From Phycisphaerae bacterium (GTDB taxonomy: Bacteria; Planctomycetota; Phycisphaerae; Sedimentisphaerales; Anaerobacaceae), in NCBI GenBank assembly GCA_028714855.1, contig JAQTLP010000003.1, positions 62,001 through 126,000 on the forward strand: a stretch of 64,000 bases of DNA, written 5' to 3'. Shown one piece after another: positions 1-8,193 of the stretch. A program made the position numbers and the translations under genes. The notes under the pieces were generated by a model. The model had not been told where the DNA came from, ran no database searches, and saw nothing but the letters and a program-made list of their open reading frames with translations. Position 1 is the stretch's first letter. Every line of letters begins with the position of its first letter.

Positions 1-1
1 G

Positions 2-571
2 TATGCGAAACTTATTCTGCTAACTAAAAGCGCCAATGTAGACAACCTTCTTGACATTGACCATCAAGGCCAGACCATCCTTTCGTGGAGTTTAAATCCC
101 TCTGAAATTTCCGCCGTTTTTGAGTCGAATGTACCATCTCCCAGCGAAAGAATTGCTGCAATGCGAAGATGTGCAGATGCAGGCTATCCTTTGCGGGCCG
201 TGATAATGCCAATAATTCCTATTGATGGGTGGCAAAATATATACACCCGCTTTTTAGAGAATCTTTTGGAGTCGGTACCACTTACTCGTATAACCCTGGG
301 GCAAATCTGCAGCTATTCAGGGGCTTTACAACTTACCGAACGTAAATTGGGCAGGAATAATCCTATCTCAAGTATGCTCGAAAAAAACAAATCCAAAGAT
401 GGCCGAATTCGCTTCCCAATAGAATTAAGGATTGAAGTCTACAGATACCTGGTTGATACGACAAGAAAACTGCAGCCCCATTTGCAGATCGGTTTATGCA
501 TGGAAGAGGCTGACACCTTCAAGGCGTTGGATATGCAGAACTCTATCGGCTGCTGCAACTGCGTGCTCTGA
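2..571 (+). CDS. Spore photoproduct lyase-like radical SAM protein, C-terminal part (5' end outside window)
   Basis: The reading frame is open from the window edge to a stop at 569-571, so only about 189 C-terminal residues are visible. The segment with LTKSANVDNLLDIDHQGQT, then a Trp-Ser-Leu-Asn-Pro stretch, then AGYPLRAVIMPIIPIDGW, matches the later beta-strands of SplB-type radical SAM enzymes, as does the late IGLCMEEADTF segment. The radical SAM CxxxCxxC motif would lie upstream of the window, so catalytic competence cannot be judged. The protein ends in a Cys-rich tail, CCNCVL. Known SPL enzymes repair thymine dimers using SAM. A role in DNA repair or modification here is inference, supported by the methylase gene 89 bases downstream on the same strand. 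Confidence 0.72.
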   Translation, partial: YAKLILLTKSANVDNLLDIDHQGQTILSWSLNPSEISAVFESNVPSPSERIAAMRRCADAGYPLRAVIMPIIPIDGWQNIYTRFLENLLESVPLTRITLGQICSYSGALQLTERKLGRNNPISSMLEKNKSKDGRIRFPIELRIEVYRYLVDTTRKLQPHLQIGLCMEEADTFKALDMQNSIGCCNCVL

Positions 572-660
572 TGTTAAATAATCATCTGCATGAACACATC
601 TAAAATTAGCTAAGAACATAAGGTCAATTCATTTTTGAACCAGTTTAGAAAGGGAGAAAA

Positions 661-2973
661 GTGGCTAACTCTTTATTGGAATTTGGGGCTATTCTACCGC
701 CTTTACTTGAACAACAGATTTCTCCACCATATAGAATTGTTGCACGCCACCTTGCTTATCTTCAAAAGTGGCGAGAGTATTTGTTGTGGATGTGGACAGG
801 TGATACAGATAAGAACACAGATAAGACAAATGTCCAACGGTCGGTCGACGAGTTTCTCTCCACAATTCTGCTCATAGACTTTGTTGGGCGTTCATATCCT
901 ACGATGATTCCAACTGTTGAGGAAGTTCTAAAAATTATTAAAAAACCCACCGCTTTTGACCTCTGTGAGGCGGTTTACAATCAAGTATCTTGCAAACTAC
1001 TCAAAGCAGTATTTAGTCCCAATAGTTTGATAGGCCCGATGATAGAGCCTCTAAAAAATGTGGAATTATCATCTTTAAATAATATCTCAGAAGTTGTCGA
1101 AACCTTATATGGTTCTCGAATACTAATTACTCTCTTGGGCGACTTTCACCAATTATGCTTAGAGTATCCAGTTGCAGACAAAACGGTTTGCAAAAAAAGC
1201 TCAGGCCGCCATGGAAAAGGCATATATTACACTCCGGCTGCCCTAGTAGATTACATTGCGTTCCATACCCTTAGGAAGGTTTTTCATAAATTAGCACCAG
1301 AGCAGATTAAATACTTGCGAATTTTTGACCCTTCCTGTGGTTATGGAGTTTTTTTAATAGCATCTTTTCGCTTTATACTTGAGTGGTTCAGAACATCATC
1401 TCGCCTTTCATTACAGGAAAGCCTTGAACTTCTTGAATCTATGATTCATGGCATAGACATAGATGAATGCGCAGTTCACTGGACACATAAATTACTTCTA
1501 CTAACGGTTTTGGATTTTTATATCCACAAAGGTATAAGCAATGATGATATTCGAAACCTAAAGATACCAAACCTCGTGGAGAATATCATTTGCAGGGACT
1601 TCCTTGAGGAGCAGCCTTTAAAAAACGAGGCCTACCACATAATCATCGGCGGCCCTCCCTTTGTCCGGGTGCAGGAACTTTATAAATCGGACGCTGTAAA
1701 GGTAAACAGTTATAAGCGGAGTTATGAAACGGCAAAAGAGGGACAGTTTGACCTGTATATGCTTTTTATCGAAAGAGCGATTAAACTATTAGTCGATCAG
1801 GGCCATTTAAGCATGAGTGTGTCTAACACATTTTTGCGATCTGGAAGTGGTCGCGCACTTCGCAAATTAATCACAGACAAATGTGCTATCCGTGAAATTA
1901 TCGAATTCGAGGACAATAAATTATATCCCAATGCCTCAGCTCAGATTGCTGCAATTATGCTCCAGAAAACCACCAAGAGGAATACTACAAGGCACGTTTT
2001 TGTTAAAGGAAGAGGGGGCTTGCGCAGAAAATTAAGCGGAATTGGTAAGCAGGATGGCAATGCATTTTTGCAGATTCGGGAACTGTCTGCTACAGCGTGT
2101 GCTTCAGAAGATTGGAGTTTGAAGTCTGAAAGTGAGGCGAATCTGTTGGGTAAAATTGAGTCGGTAGGTATTCAACTCGGTAAGTTGCCAATCTCGATCC
2201 GTTTTGGTACGGCAACAGGAGCAGACAAAGTATTCCTGTTAAAAAATGTTGATCATTTAGATTCAAAAAAGGTATTAGCGGAGAGTCGTTTTCTGGATGA
2301 TATATTTGTGTTGGAATCGTCGATTTTAAGGCCAGTATTACGCGGCCGCCATATTAGGGAATATACCACTCCGAAACCTAAAACGCTGTGCATATTCCCA
2401 TACGACGAAGCCGGAAACCTAATAGCTGAAGACGAGCTACGGGTAAAATTTCCTTGTACATATAGGTACTTAAAATGCTGTCAATCTTATCTCCGTTCAA
2501 GAAAGTTGAAACATAATCAACCTTGGTATGCATTCCGCAGTGAACACGTTTCTGATGTGACACGAAGCCCAAAGATTATTGCAAGTGCAGTTAACTCCGG
2601 CGGCGGTTTTGCCTTAGATCAGGGGCAACATCTTTTCTGTAACAATAGCGTCATACTCATACGGCCGGATGAAAAAATCGTTAACCCTTATTTTTTACTT
2701 GCTGTTCTCAACAGCAAAGTATTCTGGACTTGGGCTCAACATCGAATGCCAACCTTAGGTTCAGGTTGGCGATCCTATCGAGTCAGTACGCTTCGCAATT
2801 TTCCTATACCTACTTTATTACATAGTCAGTATAACCAGTTGTTTAAGGATGTAGTTGATCTTGCTGCCAAATTGTTAAATGAAAAACTCAATGAAAGGGA
2901 TCGGATAAGCACACTATCCTCAATTGACAATATAGTCAGTTATCTATATGGCATCAAAACCAAAAACTATTAG
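661..2973 (+). CDS. Eco57I/TaqI-like N6-adenine DNA methyltransferase with C-terminal specificity domain
   Basis: This 770-residue protein starts at GTG, with AAAGGGAG just upstream and an in-frame stop at 646 that limits the start. An N-terminal helical part leads to motif X (GIYYTPAALV, about residue 186), motif I (FDPSCGYGVF, about 222) and motif II (HGIDIDECAV). The motif IV position reads IIIGGPPF near residue 330, where NPPY/F is expected, so the leading Asn is Gly. The C-terminal half has ILRPVLRGRHIREY and a late LNSKVFWTW...YRVSTLRNFPIP region, as in TaqI-type target-recognition domains. It could be an orphan methylase, a methylase-nuclease fusion of type IIG kind, or a defence component; no nuclease motif was recognised. 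Codon use is AT-richer than in the neighbouring housekeeping genes, suggesting transfer. Its stop overlaps the murG stop by three bases. Confidence 0.8.
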   Translation: MANSLLEFGAILPPLLEQQISPPYRIVARHLAYLQKWREYLLWMWTGDTDKNTDKTNVQRSVDEFLSTILLIDFVGRSYPTMIPTVEEVLKIIKKPTAFDLCEAVYNQVSCKLLKAVFSPNSLIGPMIEPLKNVELSSLNNISEVVETLYGSRILITLLGDFHQLCLEYPVADKTVCKKSSGRHGKGIYYTPAALVDYIAFHTLRKVFHKLAPEQIKYLRIFDPSCGYGVFLIASFRFILEWFRTSSRLSLQESLELLESMIHGIDIDECAVHWTHKLLLLTVLDFYIHKGISNDDIRNLKIPNLVENIICRDFLEEQPLKNEAYHIIIGGPPFVRVQELYKSDAVKVNSYKRSYETAKEGQFDLYMLFIERAIKLLVDQGHLSMSVSNTFLRSGSGRALRKLITDKCAIREIIEFEDNKLYPNASAQIAAIMLQKTTKRNTTRHVFVKGRGGLRRKLSGIGKQDGNAFLQIRELSATACASEDWSLKSESEANLLGKIESVGIQLGKLPISIRFGTATGADKVFLLKNVDHLDSKKVLAESRFLDDIFVLESSILRPVLRGRHIREYTTPKPKTLCIFPYDEAGNLIAEDELRVKFPCTYRYLKCCQSYLRSRKLKHNQPWYAFRSEHVSDVTRSPKIIASAVNSGGGFALDQGQHLFCNNSVILIRPDEKIVNPYFLLAVLNSKVFWTWAQHRMPTLGSGWRSYRVSTLRNFPIPTLLHSQYNQLFKDVVDLAAKLLNEKLNERDRISTLSSIDNIVSYLYGIKTKNY

Positions 2974-4085
2974 CCGACATTTGTTTGCAGCAGTTTTTCT
3001 GCGATTTGGGAAGCGGCGTGTTTGTTCGCGACGGCCTTGCAGCGCTCCGCCATTTGTTTTCGCTTTTCCCCGTCTTTCATCAGTTCTTCCAACTCCGCCC
3101 ACAGCCGCCTGGTCATATCTTCACGCTGGGGCACATCATCCACTATAACCGCGGCGCCGACATCGACGAGCTTGCCCGCGTTCAAGTACTGGTGCCTGTC
3201 TTTATGATACGGGTAAGGTATACAAATACTCGGCACGCCGGCCGCTGCGTATTCAGCCACACTGACCGCCCCGCTTCTGCCGACCACCAAATCCGCAGCC
3301 GACAACAGGTCCGGCATATCATCGAAATAATCCACAACCTTAGCCGCTGTTTTCGCGCCGACATATCTTTCCTGCACCTTTTTGAAATTGGCGCGTCCGG
3401 CCAAATGAACGATTTGCCAATCGCCCGCGAAGCCTGCCAAATTCCCCAGAAGCGAACTAACGGCCTGGTTAATATTCTCCGAGCCGCTCGATGCCCCGGT
3501 TATAAGCAAAATCTTTTTGCCTTTTTCGAGACCAAGTTGTTCTATTGTCTTTTCCGGCTGCGGATTATCGAAGCCGCTTCGCAGCGGACAACCCACAACA
3601 TCCACCTTAGCCGCATTCTTGCCGAAGCATCGCTTAGTATCTTCGAACTGCACGAAAATTTTATCTGCCCAGCGGGCTATTGCTTTATTCGACCTTCCCG
3701 GCGTGATATCGACATTCACAAGCACAACTGGAATTTTGAGTCTATGTGCGGCAAGACAGACCGGCGCCGACACAAAGCCGCCGATGCCGATTACAACAGT
3801 ATTTTCATTTTCAATAAATGCCCGTTTGGCAATTTTGAAACTATCCAGAAACGAAGTGCAAAAGCTGACCAGTTTACTTGGCCTGATGGAAAAGCCGCAG
3901 GCCGGCAAGGCAGTAAATTCGAAGCTGGTTTCAGAAAGGATTTGCGAATCGATATCACGGCTGCTGCAGAAAAAATGTATCTTCGCTTTCGGTTCGAGAG
4001 CGATTATTCTTTCCGCTATCGCAAGAGCGGGATAAATATGCCCCCCTGTCCCCCCGCCGGCAAAGAAAAAACATCTTTCTCCCAT
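2970..4085 (-). CDS. murG: UDP-GlcNAc:lipid I N-acetylglucosaminyltransferase MurG
   Basis: This enzyme adds GlcNAc to lipid I to make lipid II on the inner face of the membrane in peptidoglycan synthesis. The N-terminal GGGTGGHIYPALAIAERI loop and the C-terminal SAADLVVGRSGAVSVAEYAA and PYPYHKDRHQYLNA segments are typical of the family. Starting at 4085 gives 371 residues, the usual length. That ATG overlaps the ftsW stop as TAATG and has AGGAAG upstream, so translation is probably coupled to ftsW. A start at 4109 is possible but would run further into ftsW. Confidence 0.95.
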   Translation of the reverse strand: MGERCFFFAGGGTGGHIYPALAIAERIIALEPKAKIHFFCSSRDIDSQILSETSFEFTALPACGFSIRPSKLVSFCTSFLDSFKIAKRAFIENENTVVIGIGGFVSAPVCLAAHRLKIPVVLVNVDITPGRSNKAIARWADKIFVQFEDTKRCFGKNAAKVDVVGCPLRSGFDNPQPEKTIEQLGLEKGKKILLITGASSGSENINQAVSSLLGNLAGFAGDWQIVHLAGRANFKKVQERYVGAKTAAKVVDYFDDMPDLLSAADLVVGRSGAVSVAEYAAAGVPSICIPYPYHKDRHQYLNAGKLVDVGAAVIVDDVPQREDMTRRLWAELEELMKDGEKRKQMAERCKAVANKHAASQIAEKLLQTNVG

Positions 4086-5293
4086 TATTCTTCCTCGCTC
4101 CTTTGCCATAACTGTTTGCCTAACTTTGGAGCGTCGGCGACTTTAGCGGGCTCTTCGGCGGATTGTTTAGCGATATTGAGCAGCACTCCAACGGCAACTG
4201 CCGACAGCAGCATACTTGTTCCGCCTGCGCTTACAAACGGCAGCGGTATGCCCTTTGTCGGCAGCACAACCGTTACCACGCCGATGTTCAGAGCCGCCTG
4301 GATGCCTACCGCCAAAACAATACCGGCAGCTAATAATTGGCCGAAGCGGTCACGGCACCGCACAACCACCAGAATTCCCAGCCAAATAAAAATAATGAAT
4401 AACAAAATTATCACCGCGGTCCCAATGAAGCCGAGCTCTTCGCCTATGATAGCAAAGATAAAATCAGTCGTATCTTCCGGCAAATGGCCGTATTTGCAAA
4501 TACCTTTGCCCAGTCCTTTGCCCCACAATCCGCCAGAGCCGAGCGCAATCAGCGACTGGTTGGCCTGATAACCAGCCGAGTCAGCCAATCCCTCCGGCCT
4601 CAGAAAAGCGATGATTCGCTGCAGCTTGGCAGGTGAGCGGAGCAAAGCGGCGATAAAAGCAATAACAGCGAATGGTATGGGGGTAAGAATATGCCACCAT
4701 TTTACCCCGGCGATTATCAATATCAGAAAACTCAAAAGCGATACGAATACCGCTGTGCCGAAATCTTCGATGATTATTAATCCGGCTACTACGGCTATGA
4801 CAAGGCAAATCGGAACAAAAACTTGCCGGTATAACTGCATACTATCGCTGAACTTGTCGCAAAACGCAGCAATGAAAAAGATAAGCACCCATTTTGCCAG
4901 CTCTGAAGGCTGAAAACTTATAGTAATCGGCCCGGCTGGGATTCTGAGCCAGCGGCGGGCCTGATTTATCTCTGTGCCGAACTGCGGAAACAAAACGAGT
5001 ATAAGCAGCGCTATACTAATGACTAACAGATAGGGAAGCGGAGATTCAAGCCAGCCGGCGGTTAAAGCGAGCCTGCGGTAATTGAAGAAAGAGACGGCAT
5101 AAAGAATCACGCAGGCAATGGGGAAAAACAGGATTTGTCTTAAGGCTGGAAAATCATAAAATCTTCGTAAGTCGAGGTCCTGACCGACATTAACGCCGGC
5201 GGAGAAGACAAATACCGTGCCGAGGGCCATTAAGATAACGACGACCGCTGCGATATACTCGTGGAGCGAATTAGTTTTTGTTGTTGTAAGCAC
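4085..5293 (-). CDS. ftsW: FtsW/RodA/SpoVE-family lipid II polymerase (SEDS protein)
   Basis: This 402-residue multi-pass membrane protein is of the SEDS family, which polymerises glycan strands during division or elongation. About ten hydrophobic segments are visible. The C-terminal signature runs through PTKGIPLPFVSAGGTSML, and the EELGFIGT segment is also present. Position next to murG is typical of the dcw cell-wall cluster and favours FtsW over RodA. The rest of the cluster is not seen upstream, where an intergenic region of about 480 bases follows. Confidence 0.92.
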   Translation of the reverse strand: MLTTTKTNSLHEYIAAVVVILMALGTVFVFSAGVNVGQDLDLRRFYDFPALRQILFFPIACVILYAVSFFNYRRLALTAGWLESPLPYLLVISIALLILVLFPQFGTEINQARRWLRIPAGPITISFQPSELAKWVLIFFIAAFCDKFSDSMQLYRQVFVPICLVIAVVAGLIIIEDFGTAVFVSLLSFLILIIAGVKWWHILTPIPFAVIAFIAALLRSPAKLQRIIAFLRPEGLADSAGYQANQSLIALGSGGLWGKGLGKGICKYGHLPEDTTDFIFAIIGEELGFIGTAVIILLFIIFIWLGILVVVRCRDRFGQLLAAGIVLAVGIQAALNIGVVTVVLPTKGIPLPFVSAGGTSMLLSAVAVGVLLNIAKQSAEEPAKVADAPKLGKQLWQRSEEE

Positions 5294-5460
5294 TTAATTA
5301 TAAAGTAGTTAGATAAAACCGGTTATACAAACTGAGCGGGTTTCTCAGAGTTTATCTTCGGCTTGCAAGGGCTGATTACAGCAAAAATTGTCGTATTGGG
5401 GAGTGTTAAGATGCGGTGATTGGGAAAGATGGGATAGCACCAAACGCGCATGTTCGTGTT

Positions 5461-5585
5461 TTAAAATGGTAGAAAATGGTAAAAAGTTGTAAAAGATTGC
5501 TAAAAATGTACGCAAAAGTGAGACAAAATGCGCAGAAATGGTCGAAAATTGCAGGGAATTTTTTACCCCCCTGCGCAAATTGTTC
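5461..5585. repeat. Phased A-tract intergenic element, copy 1
   Basis: This lies in the 480-base gap between ftsW and the PEP-CTERM pair. Runs of three to five A recur roughly every 9-12 bases from 5464 to 5550, which should give intrinsically curved DNA. The element ends in AATTTTTTACC, five bases, then TGCGCAAAT. The same ending occurs at about 42216-42239 downstream of a similar A-tract ladder. Open frames here look like low-complexity artefacts. The function is unknown. Confidence 0.5.
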
Positions 5586-5703
5586 GAAACGAACAGTTGA
5601 TTAAATTAATAAAGATTTTCTGCCGGTGAACGATTGGAAATATTAACTCTCTCGAACTAAGATTTTCAAGTTAGCTTACCGAAAGCGTTCTGGCGAGACA
5701 CTC

Positions 5704-5734
5704 GCAATTGACAACTAAGACTCTTGTCAATTGC
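5704..5734. terminator. Perfect 11-bp hairpin downstream of the PEP-CTERM pair
   Basis: GCAATTGACAA (5704-5714) pairs exactly with TTGTCAATTGC (5724-5734) around a nine-base loop. It lies about 40 bases past the stop of the minus-strand PEP-CTERM gene. No T-run follows it on that strand, so it may be an RNA 3' end stabiliser rather than a classical intrinsic terminator. Confidence 0.45.
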
Positions 5735-5772
5735 TTCGATTTTTTCAAGTTTGGGAAAAAATGAATCAGATT

Positions 5773-6396
5773 TTAGTTTCTGGTTTTTCTAATAAAGAAC
5801 AGGCCAACCGCCAGCAGGGCGATTGTAGTTGGCTCCGGGGTCATATAGGTTCTGAAACACGCGTCTGCGTTGTCGGTTGAAAGATTGAACAGCCGCCATC
5901 CGCCGGGGTCCTGCAACAGCCATAATCCGCCCGATGGGTAAGGATTAGTAGTATTTTGAAAATACCATGAAATATTCGGGCTGTGATAATCCGGGTCATC
6001 CGCTTCGACGTATAATCCGTAAAGTGTGCCCTGTGTCAGGGAAATGCTCTGCGATGCGAAATCGAATGTTGTCCAGCCGCCATACATCCCTATGTCCGGA
6101 ATAGTAACCGAGCCAAGGGAATTAATGACGGGGTCACCCTCTATCGTCACCTCAACTATAGAGACGGTAGCCGGAATAACAGTCGGATAGGCGGAACCCA
6201 GTCTCAAATCAACGTGGTCAAGATTACCGCTTATGCCCGGCGTGAAGGTCTGCATGGGAATATTCGTCGCATATACGCCTGTGGCGCCGGCATACGTTTC
6301 CTGCGACTGGTCCAGGACAACCACCGGTGAACCATACGAGACAGTACAAGCCAAGAAAGATATAACAACAATAACAGCTGCAACATACTTATTCAT
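5773..6396 (-). CDS. PEP-CTERM sorting-domain protein
   Basis: This secreted protein of 207 residues has an N-terminal signal peptide (MNKYVAAVIVVISFLACTVS) and a C-terminal PEP-CTERM tail: PEPTTIAL, a hydrophobic stretch, then the basic end RKTRN. By family knowledge, such proteins are exported, sorted by an exosortase and released or anchored at the surface. The start at 6396 is fixed by a strong AGGAGGAG site; the longer frame to 6537 would run back into the upstream gene. The start overlaps the upstream stop as ATGA, so the two genes are co-translated. The middle domain resembles extracellular beta-sandwich modules but is not assigned. Confidence 0.82.
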   Translation of the reverse strand: MNKYVAAVIVVISFLACTVSYGSPVVVLDQSQETYAGATGVYATNIPMQTFTPGISGNLDHVDLRLGSAYPTVIPATVSIVEVTIEGDPVINSLGSVTIPDIGMYGGWTTFDFASQSISLTQGTLYGLYVEADDPDYHSPNISWYFQNTTNPYPSGGLWLLQDPGGWRLFNLSTDNADACFRTYMTPEPTTIALLAVGLFFIRKTRN

Positions 6397-7025
6397 ATTT
6401 TCTCCTCCTGGAGTCCATGGTTTTTTCTTCGAAATATACCAATCGCCCCAAAACCAAGCAGAAGTAACGTCGCCGGCTCGGGGACACCATTGATGCGGAA
6501 AGCGGGCATATCGCTGTATCCACCTGACGTTTGCCAATTGTTATTGCTGAAGCGACAGTTGCCAGTAAGAGCAGGCGCTGCATATTTCCACAATACCTGA
6601 CCGTTCGACTGCGCCGAAACACAAACCCAATAACTGCTGCCTACAGTTAAAACCAAGCTATTTGCAAAGTCGGCGGTTACTATGGCGGCGTCATTAGGCG
6701 CCGTCAACTGGGCGGTCTGAAGGACTGTTCCAGGTCTTTCCAAATTATCCGTCATAATTGTCACATCAACAACGGCTGATACGGAGTATGAGTCTAATGC
6801 CACGTCGATTGTGTCAACGTAAAGGTCAGTTACATTCGGGACAGTGAATCTCGCTCCGATATCTATCTCGCCCCACGGGCTGGATGGGCCGCCTATAGCA
6901 TAGGCATAGGTCGGGTTGAAAGTATTACTGACCGGGATGGTCGAGTAAATTACCGCCGCGTGCCCCGGAACGGCAGCGGATAAAATCAGGCCAACACCAA
7001 ATATTACGACGATTCTTTTAAGCAT
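6393..7025 (-). CDS. PEP-CTERM sorting-domain protein
   Basis: This 210-residue protein has a signal peptide (MLKRIVVIFGVGLILSAAVP, then an Ala-rich cleavage region). Its tail, VPEPATLLLLGFGAIGIFRR, is followed by an unusually long hydrophilic end (KNHGLQEEKI). That extension probably exists because the 3' end of this gene doubles as the ribosome-binding region of the next one. The body shows beta-rich repeats with many Thr and Val and no enzymatic motif. It is the first gene of a two-gene unit. Confidence 0.8.
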   Translation of the reverse strand: MLKRIVVIFGVGLILSAAVPGHAAVIYSTIPVSNTFNPTYAYAIGGPSSPWGEIDIGARFTVPNVTDLYVDTIDVALDSYSVSAVVDVTIMTDNLERPGTVLQTAQLTAPNDAAIVTADFANSLVLTVGSSYWVCVSAQSNGQVLWKYAAPALTGNCRFSNNNWQTSGGYSDMPAFRINGVPEPATLLLLGFGAIGIFRRKNHGLQEEKI

Positions 7026-7174
7026 GTTTATTTTCCTTTCTGAAGAGTGTAATTATGTTTTTTTATCCTTCGGCTGTGAAGCAACTGACGAATGTGTAAA
7101 CATTTTATTCGCGGTTGTTGCGTATTTGGAAACGTAAGGAACGTTCCACGATGTGATAACGCCGCAGGAACAGA

Positions 7175-7196
7175 TGGGCGGAAACAATACCGCCCA
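7175..7196. other. 7-bp hairpin in the divergent intergenic region
   Basis: TGGGCGG (7175-7181) pairs with CCGCCCA (7190-7196) around an eight-base loop. The 7026-7356 stretch otherwise holds no convincing gene and separates divergently transcribed secreted-protein genes. The role is unknown. Confidence 0.3.
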
Positions 7197-7356
7197 CAAA
7201 GCAGACACCACCTTTTTGAGCACCTACTCCTCCTCTACTTCACAACGCAGCCATCTAACAATGCCGCAGCAGTATTTTGCGACAAACTGCTGCTTATCGA
7301 TATACTAAGATTATCATTTTGCTTCTCAGATGTCAATCAAAAACGCGACTGCCCGT

Positions 7357-7440
7357 TTAGATTTGAGCCATTCCGCCATCGACGAAGAATTCTGTGCCGG
7401 TGATGAGTGCGATTTTCCCTGTCAGTTTTCTCGAGATAAT
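7357..7440 (-). pseudogene. Relic of the SDR gene with a large internal deletion
   Basis: On the minus strand this 84-base stretch reads as the first 14 or so codons of the SDR at 9451-10203 (SRKLTGKIALITG) joined directly to its last 11 codons ([10 protein letters not shown] and stop). The start codon has become ATC. The junction falls at GCCGGTGAT. That word occurs near the 5' end of the intact gene and near the 3' end of the second relic (7962-8105). Loss by recombination between short direct repeats would therefore explain the deletion. Confidence 0.75.
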
Positions 7441-7576
7441 GCCCTGTTGAGGTATTGTCGTGAAGCGGTCCTAAAGTGAACCGGCGAGGTAATGCGGGCA
7501 GGAGATATTTTGCTTGACTTTTGGGGTTTATTTTGGGACAATAAATATCACTAAACTAATTTCAGGAGGAGATAAA

Positions 7577-7900
7577 ATGAGACGAAAAACAAATCTTTAT
7601 ATTTTTGCGGTGATTTGGTGTTTGCCGGTATGTGTGATCGCGGCGGAGGCGTGGATGCCGGAATGGGCGAAATGGGTCGCCTCGGACGGCATAGCCGGTG
7701 ATGCTTTCGGCAGCTCGGTTTCAATCAGCGGAGATTATGCCATTGCCGGGGCGGCCAACGATGACGACAATGGAAACGAATCCGGCTCGGCGTATGTGTT
7801 CAGCAGGGTACGGTGCCCGGCTTCAGACTTAAATGGTGATTGCTTTATTGATTTTAAAGATCTTGCCATATTGAGCGGAGAGTGGCTGGAAGGTTTTTGA
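7577..7900 (+). CDS. Tiny secreted protein with one FG-GAP-like repeat and a dockerin-like end
   Basis: This 107-residue protein starts at the ATG preceded by AGGAGGAG. A signal peptide is followed by a single FG-GAP repeat (DAFGSSVSISGDYAIAGAAN, then SGSAYVF) and a C-terminal Ca-binding dockerin-like segment (DLNGDCFIDFKDLAIL, then GEWLEGF). Related proteins, such as the one at 19317-21206, carry seven repeats, so this looks like a minimal form produced by internal deletion. A reduced but expressed secreted protein and a decaying remnant are both possible. It lies between two SDR relics, in a clearly rearranged region. Confidence 0.65.
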   Translation: MRRKTNLYIFAVIWCLPVCVIAAEAWMPEWAKWVASDGIAGDAFGSSVSISGDYAIAGAANDDDNGNESGSAYVFSRVRCPASDLNGDCFIDFKDLAILSGEWLEGF

Positions 7901-7961
7901 CGAACCGTAATATAAGGAAATACTGCTCTGGTTCGCTAAAGCTACGGGGGATAAAATATAG

Positions 7962-8105
7962 TTAGATTTGTGCCATTCCGCCATCGACGAAGAGTTCGAT
8001 GCCGGTGATGAAACTACTGTCGCCGGAGGCGAGAAATAGGACAGCGGAGGCAAACTCATCGGGCTCGCCGATCCGGCCAAGGGGAATAGAGGCGGCAATA
8101 CCATC
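7962..8105 (-). pseudogene. 3' fragment of an SDR gene (second relic)
   Basis: On the minus strand about 47 codons align without frameshift to the end of the SDR at 9451-10203. They include [20 protein letters not shown], then GDSSF and [13 protein letters not shown] before the stop. Most base differences are silent or conservative, so truncation appears fairly recent. Homology stops abruptly near 8105, and no 5' part is present. Confidence 0.8.
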
Positions 8106-8193
8106 TATTGCGGACAGACAACGTTGGGACAGAAAATAAAAAGGGCCGGGAGCAGAAACTCACGACCCATTATCCAACAACACAAGTTGGAGT

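Noticed and set aside
2985-4568. 527-residue open frame on the plus strand
   Set aside because: It is antisense to murG and ftsW, both certain from motifs; no ribosome site and no family-like sequence.
5345-5578. 77-residue minus-strand frame after ftsW
   Set aside because: It reads through the A-tract element and has no ribosome site or homology-like pattern.
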